From Amycolatopsis roodepoortensis (GTDB lineage: Bacteria > Actinomycetota > Actinomycetes > Mycobacteriales > Pseudonocardiaceae): a stretch of 64,000 bases of DNA. The first letter of the stretch is position 1; every line of letters starts with the position of its first letter. Shown here piece after piece: positions 37,562 through 45,720 of this stretch. The stretch spans positions 868,001 to 932,000 of the forward strand of contig NZ_JADBEJ010000005.1 of the NCBI RefSeq assembly GCF_014873915.1. Direction: 5' to 3'. The translations under genes were made by a program, and so were the position numbers. The notes under the pieces are model-generated. The model did not search any database and had not been told where the DNA came from. It saw only the letters and a list, made by a program, of their open reading frames with translations.

Positions 37562-38472
37562 CGCCGGTCGGAGCTCCTCGGGTCGAATGCGGACACCGCG
37601 GCCAGTCGTTCGAACTGTTCCCGTTCCTCGTCGGTCAGCTCGGACGGGACGACCACGCAGGCCTTGGCGTAGAGATCGCCCGCCGCGCCGCGGGGATGGG
37701 GAAGCCCTCGGCCGCGCAGCCGGAGCCTCCGCCCGGTCGACGTGCCCGGCGGCACCTTCAGCTTCGCTTCCCCGCCGGGGATTTCGAGCGTCACAGTGGT
37801 TCCCAGCGCCGCTTCCCACGGCGACAGCGGAAGATCGACCGTCAGGTCCCGGCCGTCGACGCGGTACCGCCGATGCGGCGCGAGGTGCACGATCAGGTAC
37901 AGGTCGCCCGGCGGCGCGCCGTCCGTGCCGCGCCCACCTTGACCGGCGAGCCGGATCCGCTGGCCGTCGGTGACGCCTGCCGGGATGTCGACGTCGATCG
38001 TGCGCGGGCCCAGTGTGATCGACCGCTTGCCGCCGCGGTGCGCGTCTTCGACGGTGAGTTCGATCGAGGCTTCCTGGTCCGCGCCGGGCATCGGGCCGTG
38101 CCGCCGGGCACGGCCGCCGAAGATCCCGCCGAGCAGGTCTTCGAGGTCGATGTCCTCGGCGCTCCCGAACGGGTTCCCCGATGCGTACGGGCCGCCGCCG
38201 GGGGCACCTGATCTGGCCCGTGCCCACGTTTCCGGGTCCATCCCGTCGGGGACCTGCCGGAAATCCGGGCCGAACGCGTCGTAGCGGCGGCGGGTCTCCG
38301 GCTCCGACAGCACGTCGTAAGCCTCGGAGATCTCCTTGAACCGGTCTTCGGCGCCGGGGTCCTTGTTGATGTCCGGGTGGTACTGCCGGGCCAGTTTCCG
38401 GTATGCACGCTGGATTTCCGCCTGGTCCGCGGTGCGGCTCACCCCCAGGACGGTGTAGAAGTCCTGCGCCAT
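37558..38472 (-). CDS. dnaJ: DnaJ/CbpA co-chaperone without zinc finger
   Basis: 304 residues. J domain at 1-70 with the essential HPD in ARQYHPDINKD, a Gly/Phe-type linker (GNPFGSAEDIDLEDLLGGIFGG), then the C-terminal substrate-binding domains (DVDIPAGVTDGQRIRL, GDLYLIVHLAPH). The CxxCxGxG zinc repeats are absent, as in CbpA. It stimulates DnaK ATPase. It overlaps grpE (TGATG) and the CbpM gene. Confidence 0.93.
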   Translation of the reverse strand: MAQDFYTVLGVSRTADQAEIQRAYRKLARQYHPDINKDPGAEDRFKEISEAYDVLSEPETRRRYDAFGPDFRQVPDGMDPETWARARSGAPGGGPYASGNPFGSAEDIDLEDLLGGIFGGRARRHGPMPGADQEASIELTVEDAHRGGKRSITLGPRTIDVDIPAGVTDGQRIRLAGQGGRGTDGAPPGDLYLIVHLAPHRRYRVDGRDLTVDLPLSPWEAALGTTVTLEIPGGEAKLKVPPGTSTGRRLRLRGRGLPHPRGAAGDLYAKACVVVPSELTDEEREQFERLAAVSAFDPRSSDRR

Positions 38473-38954
38473 CAGTCCTGCCTCGCCACCACGACCGCGG
38501 CCGGGCGCAGCTGGGTCGGTCCCTCACCGTAACCCGGCCGCACCACCTCGACGATCGTGCCCGGAGAGACCTCTCCCGCCTGGACGGTGCTCACGGCCTC
38601 GTGAGCGACGGGGTCGAACGGCGTCCCGGCCTCCTCGGCACGCCGGGCGAAGCCCAGCCGCGCCATGACGGCGTCGGCCAGCTCCCGGACGGCCTTGACC
38701 CCTTCGACGATCGAGGCGGGGTCGGCGTCCGCGTGGTCCAGCGCGACGTCCAGGTTGTCAAGCACCACAAGCCACGCGGCCGCGGTCCGGATCCGCTCGA
38801 TGTCGGCGAGCTGTTCGGCCTCGCGCGCCGTGCGTTTGCGGTAGTTGTCGAAATCCGCCGAGACACGCCGCACGTGGTCTTCCAGGTTCTTGATCTGTTC
38901 GCGCAGCGCCTTCGCATCGACGTGGTCGTCGTGCGCGGTGTCCTCTGTCGTCAT
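38472..38954 (-). CDS. grpE: GrpE nucleotide-exchange factor
   Basis: 160 residues: an N-terminal coiled coil (REQIKNLEDHVRRVSADFDNYRKR), then DNLDVALDHADADPASIVEGVK and the C-terminal beta wing (FDPVAHEAVSTVQAGEVSPGTI). It promotes ADP release from DnaK. The start lies 5 bp after the dnaK stop. Confidence 0.92.
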   Translation of the reverse strand: MTTEDTAHDDHVDAKALREQIKNLEDHVRRVSADFDNYRKRTAREAEQLADIERIRTAAAWLVVLDNLDVALDHADADPASIVEGVKAVRELADAVMARLGFARRAEEAGTPFDPVAHEAVSTVQAGEVSPGTIVEVVRPGYGEGPTQLRPAAVVVARQD

Positions 38955-38959
38955 CGTGA

Positions 38960-40825
38960 TCAGGACGTGGTGAACTCGGCGTCGACGACGTCGTCGTCGC
39001 CGTCGGCGGGCGGCTTGGCTTCCCCGGGGGTGACCGCGGCGAGACCGTGATAGAGCTGCTGCAGCTCGGCGGTCAGTGATCGGAGCCGGTCGAGGCCGGG
39101 TTCCTGGTCGTCCTTCAGCAGCTCTCGCGCGTCCCTGACCAGCATCTCGGCCCGTGCCTTGTCGTGCACGGCCACGCTCTCGCCGAGTTCGGTCAGTCGT
39201 CGTTCGACCTGATAGGCGGCCTGGTCGAGCGTGTTGCGCGCGTCGACCAGCTCGCGGAGCCGTGCGTCTTCGGCCCGGTGCTCCTCGGCGTCGGCTACCA
39301 TCCGCTCGACTTCGGAACCGTCCAGATTGGAGCTCTCGCTGATGGTGATGCGCTGTTCGGCGCCGGTTTCCTTGTCCTGCGCGGAAACGTTGAGGATGCC
39401 GTTGGCATCGATGTCGTAGACGACCTCGATCTGCGGGACGCCGCGCGGGGCGGGACGGATGTTCTCCAGCCGGAACCGGCCCAGCACCCGGTTGTCCGCG
39501 GCCTTCTCGCGTTCGCCCTGGAGCACCACGACGTCGACGGCGGACTGGTCGTCCTCGGCGGTGCTGAATGTTTCCTTGCGCCGGGCGGGGATCGTGGTGT
39601 TGCGCTCGATGACCTTGGTCATCATGCCGCCGAGGGTCTCGATGCCGAGCGACAGCGGCGTGACGTCGAGCAGCAGGACGTCCTTGGCCTCGCCCTTGAT
39701 GATCGCCGCCTGGACCGCCGCGCCCAGCGCGACCACCTCGTCCGGGTTCACCGTCATGTTCGGGTCCTTGCCGCCGGCCAGGCGGCGCACCAGTTCCTGC
39801 ACCGCCGGGATCCGCGTGGATCCACCGACCAGGATGACCTCGTCGATGTCGTTCGGCGAGAGTTTCGCGTCGGAGATCGCCTGCTCGACCGGGCCGCGGC
39901 ACCGTTCGACGAGGTCCGCGGTGATCTGGTCGAACGTCGACCGCATGAGCGTGGTGTTGAGGTGTTTCGGTCCGGAGGCGTCCGCGGTGATGAACGGCAG
40001 GTTGATCGTCGTGCGGGTGACCGACGACAGCTCCTCCTTGGCCTTCGCCGCTGCTTCGAACAACCGCTGCAGGGCCTGGGGGTCCTTGCGCAGGTCGATC
40101 CCGTGGTCCCGCTCGAACTCGTCCGCGAGGTGGTCCACGACGCGCCGGTCGAAGTCGTCACCGCCCAGATGGGTGTCCCCCGCGGTGGACCGCACCTCGA
40201 CGACACCGTCGCCGATGTCGAGCACGCTCACGTCGAACGTGCCGCCGCCGAGGTCGAAGACCAGCACGGTTTCCTGCTGTTTCTTGTCCAGGCCGTAGGC
40301 CAGTGCCGCCGCGGTCGGCTCATTGATGATCCGCAGCACTTCGAGCCCGGCGATCCGGCCGGCGTCCTTGGTCGCCTGACGCTGGGCGTCGTTGAAGTAC
40401 GCGGGAACCGTGATGACGGCCTCGGTCACCTTCTCACCGAGGAACTTCGACGCCTCGTCGACGAGCTTGCGCAGGACCAGCGCCGACACCTCTTCCGGGG
40501 CGTACTGCTTGCCGTGCACGTCGAAGCGGACGGCCCCGTCCGAGCCGGGGACGACGTCGAAGGCGACGGCGTCCAGTTCGCTCGAGACCTCGTCGTGGCG
40601 GCGCCCGACGAACCGCTTCGCCGAGGAGATCGTGCCCTTGGGGTTCAGGATCGCCTGACGGCGCGCCAGTTGGCCGACCAGCCGTTCACCCGAGTCGGTG
40701 TAGGCGACGACCGACGGCGTCGTCCGCGCGCCGTCGGCGTTGGCGATCACCACCGGCTGCCCGCCCTCCAGCACCGCGATCACCGAGTTGGTCGTCCCCA
40801 GGTCGATGCCTACCGCTTTCGCCAC
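38960..40825 (-). CDS. dnaK: DnaK (Hsp70) chaperone, first gene of the operon
   Basis: 621 residues from GTG 40825 (AKAVGIDLGTTNSVIAV). Phosphate-binding motifs VFDLGGGTFDVSVLDIG and VILVGGSTRIPAVQ are present, as is the linker DVLLLDVTPLSLGIETLGG. The C-terminus ends DDDVVDAEFTTS. GGAAGG lies ~8 nt upstream. Because it heads an operon with zwf, DyP and hydrolases, it may be a secondary copy beside a housekeeping dnaK elsewhere; this is inference. Confidence 0.96.
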   Translation of the reverse strand: MAKAVGIDLGTTNSVIAVLEGGQPVVIANADGARTTPSVVAYTDSGERLVGQLARRQAILNPKGTISSAKRFVGRRHDEVSSELDAVAFDVVPGSDGAVRFDVHGKQYAPEEVSALVLRKLVDEASKFLGEKVTEAVITVPAYFNDAQRQATKDAGRIAGLEVLRIINEPTAAALAYGLDKKQQETVLVFDLGGGTFDVSVLDIGDGVVEVRSTAGDTHLGGDDFDRRVVDHLADEFERDHGIDLRKDPQALQRLFEAAAKAKEELSSVTRTTINLPFITADASGPKHLNTTLMRSTFDQITADLVERCRGPVEQAISDAKLSPNDIDEVILVGGSTRIPAVQELVRRLAGGKDPNMTVNPDEVVALGAAVQAAIIKGEAKDVLLLDVTPLSLGIETLGGMMTKVIERNTTIPARRKETFSTAEDDQSAVDVVVLQGEREKAADNRVLGRFRLENIRPAPRGVPQIEVVYDIDANGILNVSAQDKETGAEQRITISESSNLDGSEVERMVADAEEHRAEDARLRELVDARNTLDQAAYQVERRLTELGESVAVHDKARAEMLVRDARELLKDDQEPGLDRLRSLTAELQQLYHGLAAVTPGEAKPPADGDDDVVDAEFTTS

Positions 40826-40853
40826 GGCGTGTTCCTTCCAGCGCAGTCGCTCA

Positions 40854-40921
40854 CACGAATTCCCTTGTCGGGAGCAGTGAATTCGTGAACCGGTCTACTT
40901 GAGGCCGTTAAGGGCGTCAAG
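40854..40921 (-). promoter_or_regulatory. dnaK promoter region with HAIR-like and EcoRI-type inverted repeats
   Basis: CTTGAGG-N10-CGTCAAG (40898-40921) resembles the HspR-binding HAIR element CTTGAGT-N7-ACTCAAG, but with a wider spacer and imperfect halves. In the dnaK direction TTGACG and TAGACC lie 17 bp apart inside it, a plausible promoter. A second inverted repeat, CACGAATTC (40854-40862) with GAATTCGTG (40879-40887), lies between promoter and start codon. Confidence 0.5.
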
Positions 40922-41097
40922 ACGGAAAGAAGTGCACCGAAATTGCGACCAGGCACTTTCCGCGAGCGTTGTGGGGTGCCACTAAAAAGTTTGTCATCCG
41001 GTCACAACCAGTCGTTCACAATTGTGCTCGATGCTGCCCGAATGCGTCTCTCGTGCTTGAATCGGAACCGGAACGAAGGCATGCCGAGAGGATGACG

Positions 41098-43383
41098 GTG
41101 ACAGAGCGACACGGGGACGGGCCGGACGGACGCAAGCCGGAGTTCAAGCCCTACCACCATCCGGCCGCGGGCTGGGGCGCGGCGAAGAGCGTGACGAAGT
41201 TCCTCGTGCAGGAAAAGGAGCTGGTGGCGGGTCCGCAGGCGATCCTGCGGATGAATCACGAGAACGGCGGCTTCGACTGCCCCGGCTGCGCGTGGCCCGA
41301 CGACACCAAGGGCCTCCATCTGGACATCTGCGAGAACGGGATCAAGCACGTCGCCTGGGAGATGACCCGGAAACGAGTCGGCCCGGAATTGTTCGCCGAG
41401 CACACGGTGTCCGAACTCCGGAAATGGAGTGACACCGAACTCGAGGCACACGGCCGGCTGACCGAACCGATGCGCTACGACGCCGGAATCGATCGATATG
41501 TCCCAATTTCCTGGCAGGAGGCGTTCGATCTCGTCGGCAGCACACTGCGCGGACTGGATTCACCGGATCAGGCGGCGTTCTACACCTCCGGCAGGCTCGG
41601 CAACGAAGCCACGTTCCTATACCAGCTGTGGGTGCGGGAGTACGGCACGAACAACCTCCCCGACTGCTCGAACATGTGTCACGAGGCGAGCGGGCGGGCG
41701 CTGCAGGCCGCGATCGGCACCGGCAAGGGGACGGTCGACATCCACGACTGGGAGGAGGCCGACGCACTCTTCATCCTCGGGGTCAACGCCGCCTCGAACG
41801 CGCCGCGCATGCTCACCGCGCTGGCCGAGGCCTACCGCCGGGGCGCCCAGATCGTGCACGTCAATCCCCTGGTCGAGGCGGGAGCGACCCGCACGATCAT
41901 CCCGCACGACTTCGCGAGGATGGCCACCTTCCGCGCCACCCCGACCTCGACCCTGAACCTGCAACCGCGGATCGGCGGCGACATGGCCCTCCTGCGCGGG
42001 ATGGCGAAGGCCCTGCTGGAGATGGCCGAGACCGACCCGGAGGCACTCGACACCGAGTTCCTCGCGGCTTACACGTCCGGATTCGAGGAGTACCGCGCCG
42101 TCTGCCAGGAGATCCCGTGGGCCGAGCTGGAGCGGCAGTCGGGCCTGACCGAGTCCCAGATCCGCGCCGCGGCCGGGGTCTACCGCTCGGCCGAGCGCAC
42201 GATCATCAGCTGGTGCCTCGGCGTGACCCAGCACGAACACGGCGTGGACACCGTGCGCGAGATCGTGAACCTGCTGCTGTTGCGCGGCAACCTCGGCCGC
42301 CCTGGCGCCGGGCCCTCGCCGGTACGCGGGCACAGCAACGTCCAGGGCAACCGGACGTGCGGCATCGACCATCGACCGTCCGCCGACTTCCTCGACCGGC
42401 TCGCCGAGGTCTGCGGGATCACGCCGCCACGGCACCACGGGCTCGACACCGTGAACACGATCGAGGCGATGCACCGCGGTGACGTGAAGGTGTTCGTCGG
42501 CATGGGCGGCAACTTCGTGCTCGCCGCCCCGGACACGCCCTACACCGCGGCCGGGCTGGCCAAATGCGAGCTGACCGTGCAGGTCAGCACGAAGCTCAAC
42601 CGCAGCCACCTCGAACACGGGAAGCAGGCCCTCATCCTCCCCTGCCTCGGCCGCACGGAACGGGACCTCCAGGCGGCGGGGCCGCAGGCCACGTCGGTCG
42701 AGGACGCGATGAGCATGGTGCACCTCTCGGTCGGCAAGCGGACGCCGGCGTCGCCGTATCTGCTGTCCGAGCCCGCGATCATCGCCGGGATGGCCCGCGC
42801 GACCCTGCCGGACAGCGCGACGCCGTGGGAGGACTACGTCGGCGACTACGACCGCATCCGCGACACGATGTCTCGAGCACTGGACGGGTTCGAAGACTTC
42901 AACGAACGGGTGCGGCAGCCGCTCGGGTTCCGGCTCCACCAGGCGGCACGCGAACGGGTCTTCCATACCCCGTCAGGCAGGGCGGAGTTCTCCACCGCGG
43001 ACGTTCCCGACGTGGTCCCCGCCCCGGGGACGCTCGCACTCGGCACGATGCGGTCACACGATCAGTGGAACACCACGATCTATTCCGACAACGACCGCTA
43101 CCGCGGCATCAAGAACCTGCGCACGCTGATCTTCCTGAACGCCGCGGACATGCGCGACCGTGGTCTGTCCGAGTTCGATCCGGTCGACATCACGAGCACC
43201 GCCAAGGACGGCACGACCCGCTCGCTGAAGGGCTACCTCGCGGTGCCGTACGACATCCCGCCCGGCTGCGCCGCCGGGTACATGCCGGAGATGAATGTTT
43301 TGTGCGCCATCGGCGACTACAGCATCCAGAGCGATCAGCCGCTGATGAAGCATCTGAAGGTGACGGTCGAGCGTTCCCGATGA
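41098..43383 (+). CDS. FdhF/YdeP-family molybdopterin oxidoreductase
   Basis: About 761 residues from GTG 41098 (GAGG 6 nt upstream; ATG 41092 is an alternative). It shows the Mo-bisMGD oxidoreductase pattern: FDCPGCAWPD near residue 60, SGRLGNEATFLYQLWVREYGTNN, DCSNMCHEASG (candidate Mo ligand region), ALFILGVNAASNAP, GHSNVQGNRT and FVGMGGNFVLAAPDT. The YdeP group has only a reduced Fe-S motif, as here. In E. coli YdeP is linked to acid resistance; true formate dehydrogenase activity is not established. It is divergent from dnaK and overlaps the next gene. Confidence 0.9.
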   Translation: MTERHGDGPDGRKPEFKPYHHPAAGWGAAKSVTKFLVQEKELVAGPQAILRMNHENGGFDCPGCAWPDDTKGLHLDICENGIKHVAWEMTRKRVGPELFAEHTVSELRKWSDTELEAHGRLTEPMRYDAGIDRYVPISWQEAFDLVGSTLRGLDSPDQAAFYTSGRLGNEATFLYQLWVREYGTNNLPDCSNMCHEASGRALQAAIGTGKGTVDIHDWEEADALFILGVNAASNAPRMLTALAEAYRRGAQIVHVNPLVEAGATRTIIPHDFARMATFRATPTSTLNLQPRIGGDMALLRGMAKALLEMAETDPEALDTEFLAAYTSGFEEYRAVCQEIPWAELERQSGLTESQIRAAAGVYRSAERTIISWCLGVTQHEHGVDTVREIVNLLLLRGNLGRPGAGPSPVRGHSNVQGNRTCGIDHRPSADFLDRLAEVCGITPPRHHGLDTVNTIEAMHRGDVKVFVGMGGNFVLAAPDTPYTAAGLAKCELTVQVSTKLNRSHLEHGKQALILPCLGRTERDLQAAGPQATSVEDAMSMVHLSVGKRTPASPYLLSEPAIIAGMARATLPDSATPWEDYVGDYDRIRDTMSRALDGFEDFNERVRQPLGFRLHQAARERVFHTPSGRAEFSTADVPDVVPAPGTLALGTMRSHDQWNTTIYSDNDRYRGIKNLRTLIFLNAADMRDRGLSEFDPVDITSTAKDGTTRSLKGYLAVPYDIPPGCAAGYMPEMNVLCAIGDYSIQSDQPLMKHLKVTVERSR

Positions 43384-43808
43384 GACCCGATCCGCTCCGC
43401 CTCGACGACATCCGCCAGTACGAGGTCAGCGCGCGAGCCCACTCGGGATTCCCGTTGAGCAGCAGGGAGTTCGCGGGCGAGGCGAACGAGCAGGAGTGGA
43501 AGTTCTACGTCCACAGCACCGAAACCACGGTCGCGCTACGGGCGCGGCTGGCGATGGAAACCCCGGACGCGAGCTACGTCGTGGACGCCGTCGTGCGCTA
43601 CCGCTCCGCGACACCGTTCACCGCTGAACCATCCGTCCTGCAGGACTTCCTGAACGGCGAAGCGATGCCGACGCTGTACCCGTTCATCCGCGAGGCACTG
43701 CACGAAGCGGGGCGAAAGATCCGTGCCGAAGCGATTCTGCTGGGCACCTACGACCCTCGCGCCTCGCCGATCATCGTGGGCGCCGATGAACTCGACCCAG
43801 CCCCTTAG
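43380..43808 (+). CDS. Possible SecB-like chaperone (142 aa)
   Basis: Start ATG 43380 overlaps the oxidoreductase stop (ATGA). The sequence VALRARLAMETPDASYVVDAVVRYRS followed by LYPFIREALHEAGRK resembles the beta-sheet plus LYPYxRE helix of SecB and of actinobacterial SecB-like proteins. Similarity is limited to these patterns. A SecB-like folding helper for the large Mo-enzyme or for export would fit the chaperone neighbourhood. Confidence 0.45.
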   Translation: MRPDPLRLDDIRQYEVSARAHSGFPLSSREFAGEANEQEWKFYVHSTETTVALRARLAMETPDASYVVDAVVRYRSATPFTAEPSVLQDFLNGEAMPTLYPFIREALHEAGRKIRAEAILLGTYDPRASPIIVGADELDPAP

Positions 43809-44421
43809 CCGACGAATCGAGGTTTCCCAGGACATGAACGACGACGAACCATCGCAGAGACAAATCGAAATACTGTCCACCTGGACCAGGTCTCTGCGCA
43901 GCGAGCTGGACCGGATGCGAGAAATCAACTTGCGCTTGCGCCGGCAACTCTCCACCAGTAATACGGGATTGCAAGCCGACGAGGAAGAGAACAGGCACAA
44001 GCATCTGTCTCTTCGGTTCGCGAACCTCTTGCAACAGTCCTGCCGTCGGCTGGTCGCGATCTCGCTCGCCGGCACAGGCGAACCTGCCGACGCCGAGCGG
44101 ATCGCCATCGAACTGAGCCGGGTGGCCAGGATCCTGCTCTCCGAATCGGCATCACCTGCCGGATTGTGCCGTCACCTGGGCCTGGACCCCGGCACCTATG
44201 GGCCCGACATCGGTGAACTCCTCCTTCAGATCGCCGCCGTCGCCGGCAGCCTGCCGAACGCACAGTGGGACTTCCAAGCGACCATCGGCGCACCACTCGA
44301 CGCCCGACGGCAAGCACCCTGGGAAACCTGCGACCCCGGAGCACCGGTGAAGTTCGTCGTGACCCCTTCCTGGCGATCCGGCCACCGCGTTCACATCAGG
44401 CAGACCGTATACACCGACTGA
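43786..44421 (+). CDS. Hypothetical coiled-coil protein
   Basis: Up to 211 residues from ATG 43786, or 197 from ATG 43834. Residues after MNDDEPSQRQ form a coiled coil (LRSELDRMREINLRLRRQ), then come a helical middle part and a beta C-terminus. No family was recognised. It overlaps the previous gene by 23 bp if the first ATG is used. Confidence 0.6.
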   Translation: MNSTQPLSRRIEVSQDMNDDEPSQRQIEILSTWTRSLRSELDRMREINLRLRRQLSTSNTGLQADEEENRHKHLSLRFANLLQQSCRRLVAISLAGTGEPADAERIAIELSRVARILLSESASPAGLCRHLGLDPGTYGPDIGELLLQIAAVAGSLPNAQWDFQATIGAPLDARRQAPWETCDPGAPVKFVVTPSWRSGHRVHIRQTVYTD

Positions 44422-44477
44422 CCCTGTCATCGGAAACAAACATTTTTGTAGACGATATTCATCCCTGTGGATTTTCC

Positions 44478-44483
44478 TATACT
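44478..44483 (+). promoter_or_regulatory. -10 box TATACT of a possible leaderless transcript
   Basis: TATACT is followed by 6 nt and then ATG at 44490, the spacing of leaderless actinobacterial mRNAs. The local sequence is AT-rich. No good -35 hexamer is visible. Confidence 0.45.
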
Positions 44484-44489
44484 GACACC

Positions 44490-44594
44490 ATGTCCAACAA
44501 AACACCGCACGAAGAAGAAATCGAAAAAGAGGAAGAGCGAAGCGAGGAAGAGAAGCAACGGCTCGAAGAGGACGAGGAACGACGGCTCCGCTGA
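44490..44594 (+). CDS. Glu-rich microprotein (34 aa), possibly leaderless
   Basis: MSNKTPHEEEIEKEEERSEE continues as a highly charged helix ending in EERRLR. There is no ribosome site, but a TATACT box is placed for a leaderless start. It precedes the FUSC gene by ~60 bp. Confidence 0.4.
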   Translation: MSNKTPHEEEIEKEEERSEEEKQRLEEDEERRLR

Positions 44595-44655
44595 CAGTCC
44601 TTCCCGGCATTACGGAAGGAGAAGCACGATATCGTCTCAGTCGGTTCTCGCACGC

Positions 44656-45720
44656 ATGTCGGCGCGCCTGGGTCCCGAACCCGACGACTGGTCGCACGCG
44701 TGCCGGGTCGCGATCGGCTTGCTCATCCCCGGACTGGCCCTGGTGGTCCTCGGATATCCGGAGCTGATCATCTATGCCGTGTTCGGCTCCTTCACCGGGA
44801 TGTACGGCCGGACCGGCACTCGCCGTTCCCGCCTGCGTCACCAGGCGCAAGCCGGAGCGGTCCTGTCGACCGCGGTGGGGATCGGGTCGTTCCTGTCCGG
44901 GAACCAGGCACAGCCATGGATCCTGGTCTCCACCGTGACCGCTTTCGCCTTCGCCGGTGCCCTCGTGACGACCCGCCTCGGCCTCACCCCGCGCGGTCCC
45001 TTCTTCGGCATCTTCGCGCTCGGCGCCACGGCCACGGTTCCGGCGCGGGTCCCACCCTTGGCCGCGCTGTCGATCTGCGCGGGCACCGTGGTGTTCTCCG
45101 TCCTCATCGGACTCACCGTGGCCGGAAGTGCCCAGGGACCGATCGCCGCGCGCTGCCTCCGCGGCTGGTGCGGCCGGGGACGGCAACTGTCGTGCTCGTT
45201 CGTCCACGCCGTCCGGTACGCCCTCGCCGTCCTGACCGCAGGCGCCGCCGGCCTGCTGCTGGGTGTCGACCATGCCAACTGGGCCATGGCTTCCGCCGCG
45301 GTGCCGCTGGCGGTGGCGGACACCCGCAGCCTTCTTCACCCCGGCATCGGCAGCGTCGTCCACCGAAGCCTCCATCGCGTCGGAGGGACACTGGCCGGAC
45401 TGGTCGTCACCGCCGGGCTGCTCCAACTGCATCTCGGCACCACGTCACTCGCCGTCGTCGTGATGGTGCTGCTGTTCCCGACCGAGCTGTTCATGGCGCG
45501 GCACTACGGCCTGGCGTTGGGGTTCTTCACCCCGCTGATCATGGTGATGACCGAATTGGCCTCCCCCGCCGAGCCGGCGACGCTGCTCACCGCACGGCTC
45601 GTGGACACCTTGATCGGCGTCACCGCCGGGATCGCGGCCTCGGTCGTCGTCCGCGGGCCATGCCGATCGGGCGACGACGAGCTAAGGCTCACCGGTTTCC
45701 GCCGACGCCCCGTCGGCTGA
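44656..45720 (+). CDS. FUSC-family membrane protein
   Basis: About 354 residues with two blocks of hydrophobic helices: VAIGLLIPGLALVVLGYPEL with IYAVFGSFTGMYGR, and later ALAVLTAGAAGLLLGVDHANWAMASAAVPL and the RVGGTLAGLVVTAGLLQL region. This is the duplicated FUSC/aromatic-acid exporter plan, suggesting efflux of small acids or toxic compounds. The first canonical start is ATG 44656, which lacks a ribosome site; GGAAGGAG is instead placed for an ATA codon at 44629. The 3' end overlaps the convergent PucR-like gene by 39 bp. Confidence 0.75.
   Translation: MSARLGPEPDDWSHACRVAIGLLIPGLALVVLGYPELIIYAVFGSFTGMYGRTGTRRSRLRHQAQAGAVLSTAVGIGSFLSGNQAQPWILVSTVTAFAFAGALVTTRLGLTPRGPFFGIFALGATATVPARVPPLAALSICAGTVVFSVLIGLTVAGSAQGPIAARCLRGWCGRGRQLSCSFVHAVRYALAVLTAGAAGLLLGVDHANWAMASAAVPLAVADTRSLLHPGIGSVVHRSLHRVGGTLAGLVVTAGLLQLHLGTTSLAVVVMVLLFPTELFMARHYGLALGFFTPLIMVMTELASPAEPATLLTARLVDTLIGVTAGIAASVVVRGPCRSGDDELRLTGFRRRPVG

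Noticed and set aside
39164..40888. 574-codon plus-strand ORF opposite dnaK
   Set aside because: Antisense of dnaK, a well-known artefact in high-GC genomes.
41617..42966. 449-codon minus-strand ORF opposite the YdeP-type gene
   Set aside because: Shadow frame without start signals or recognisable domains.
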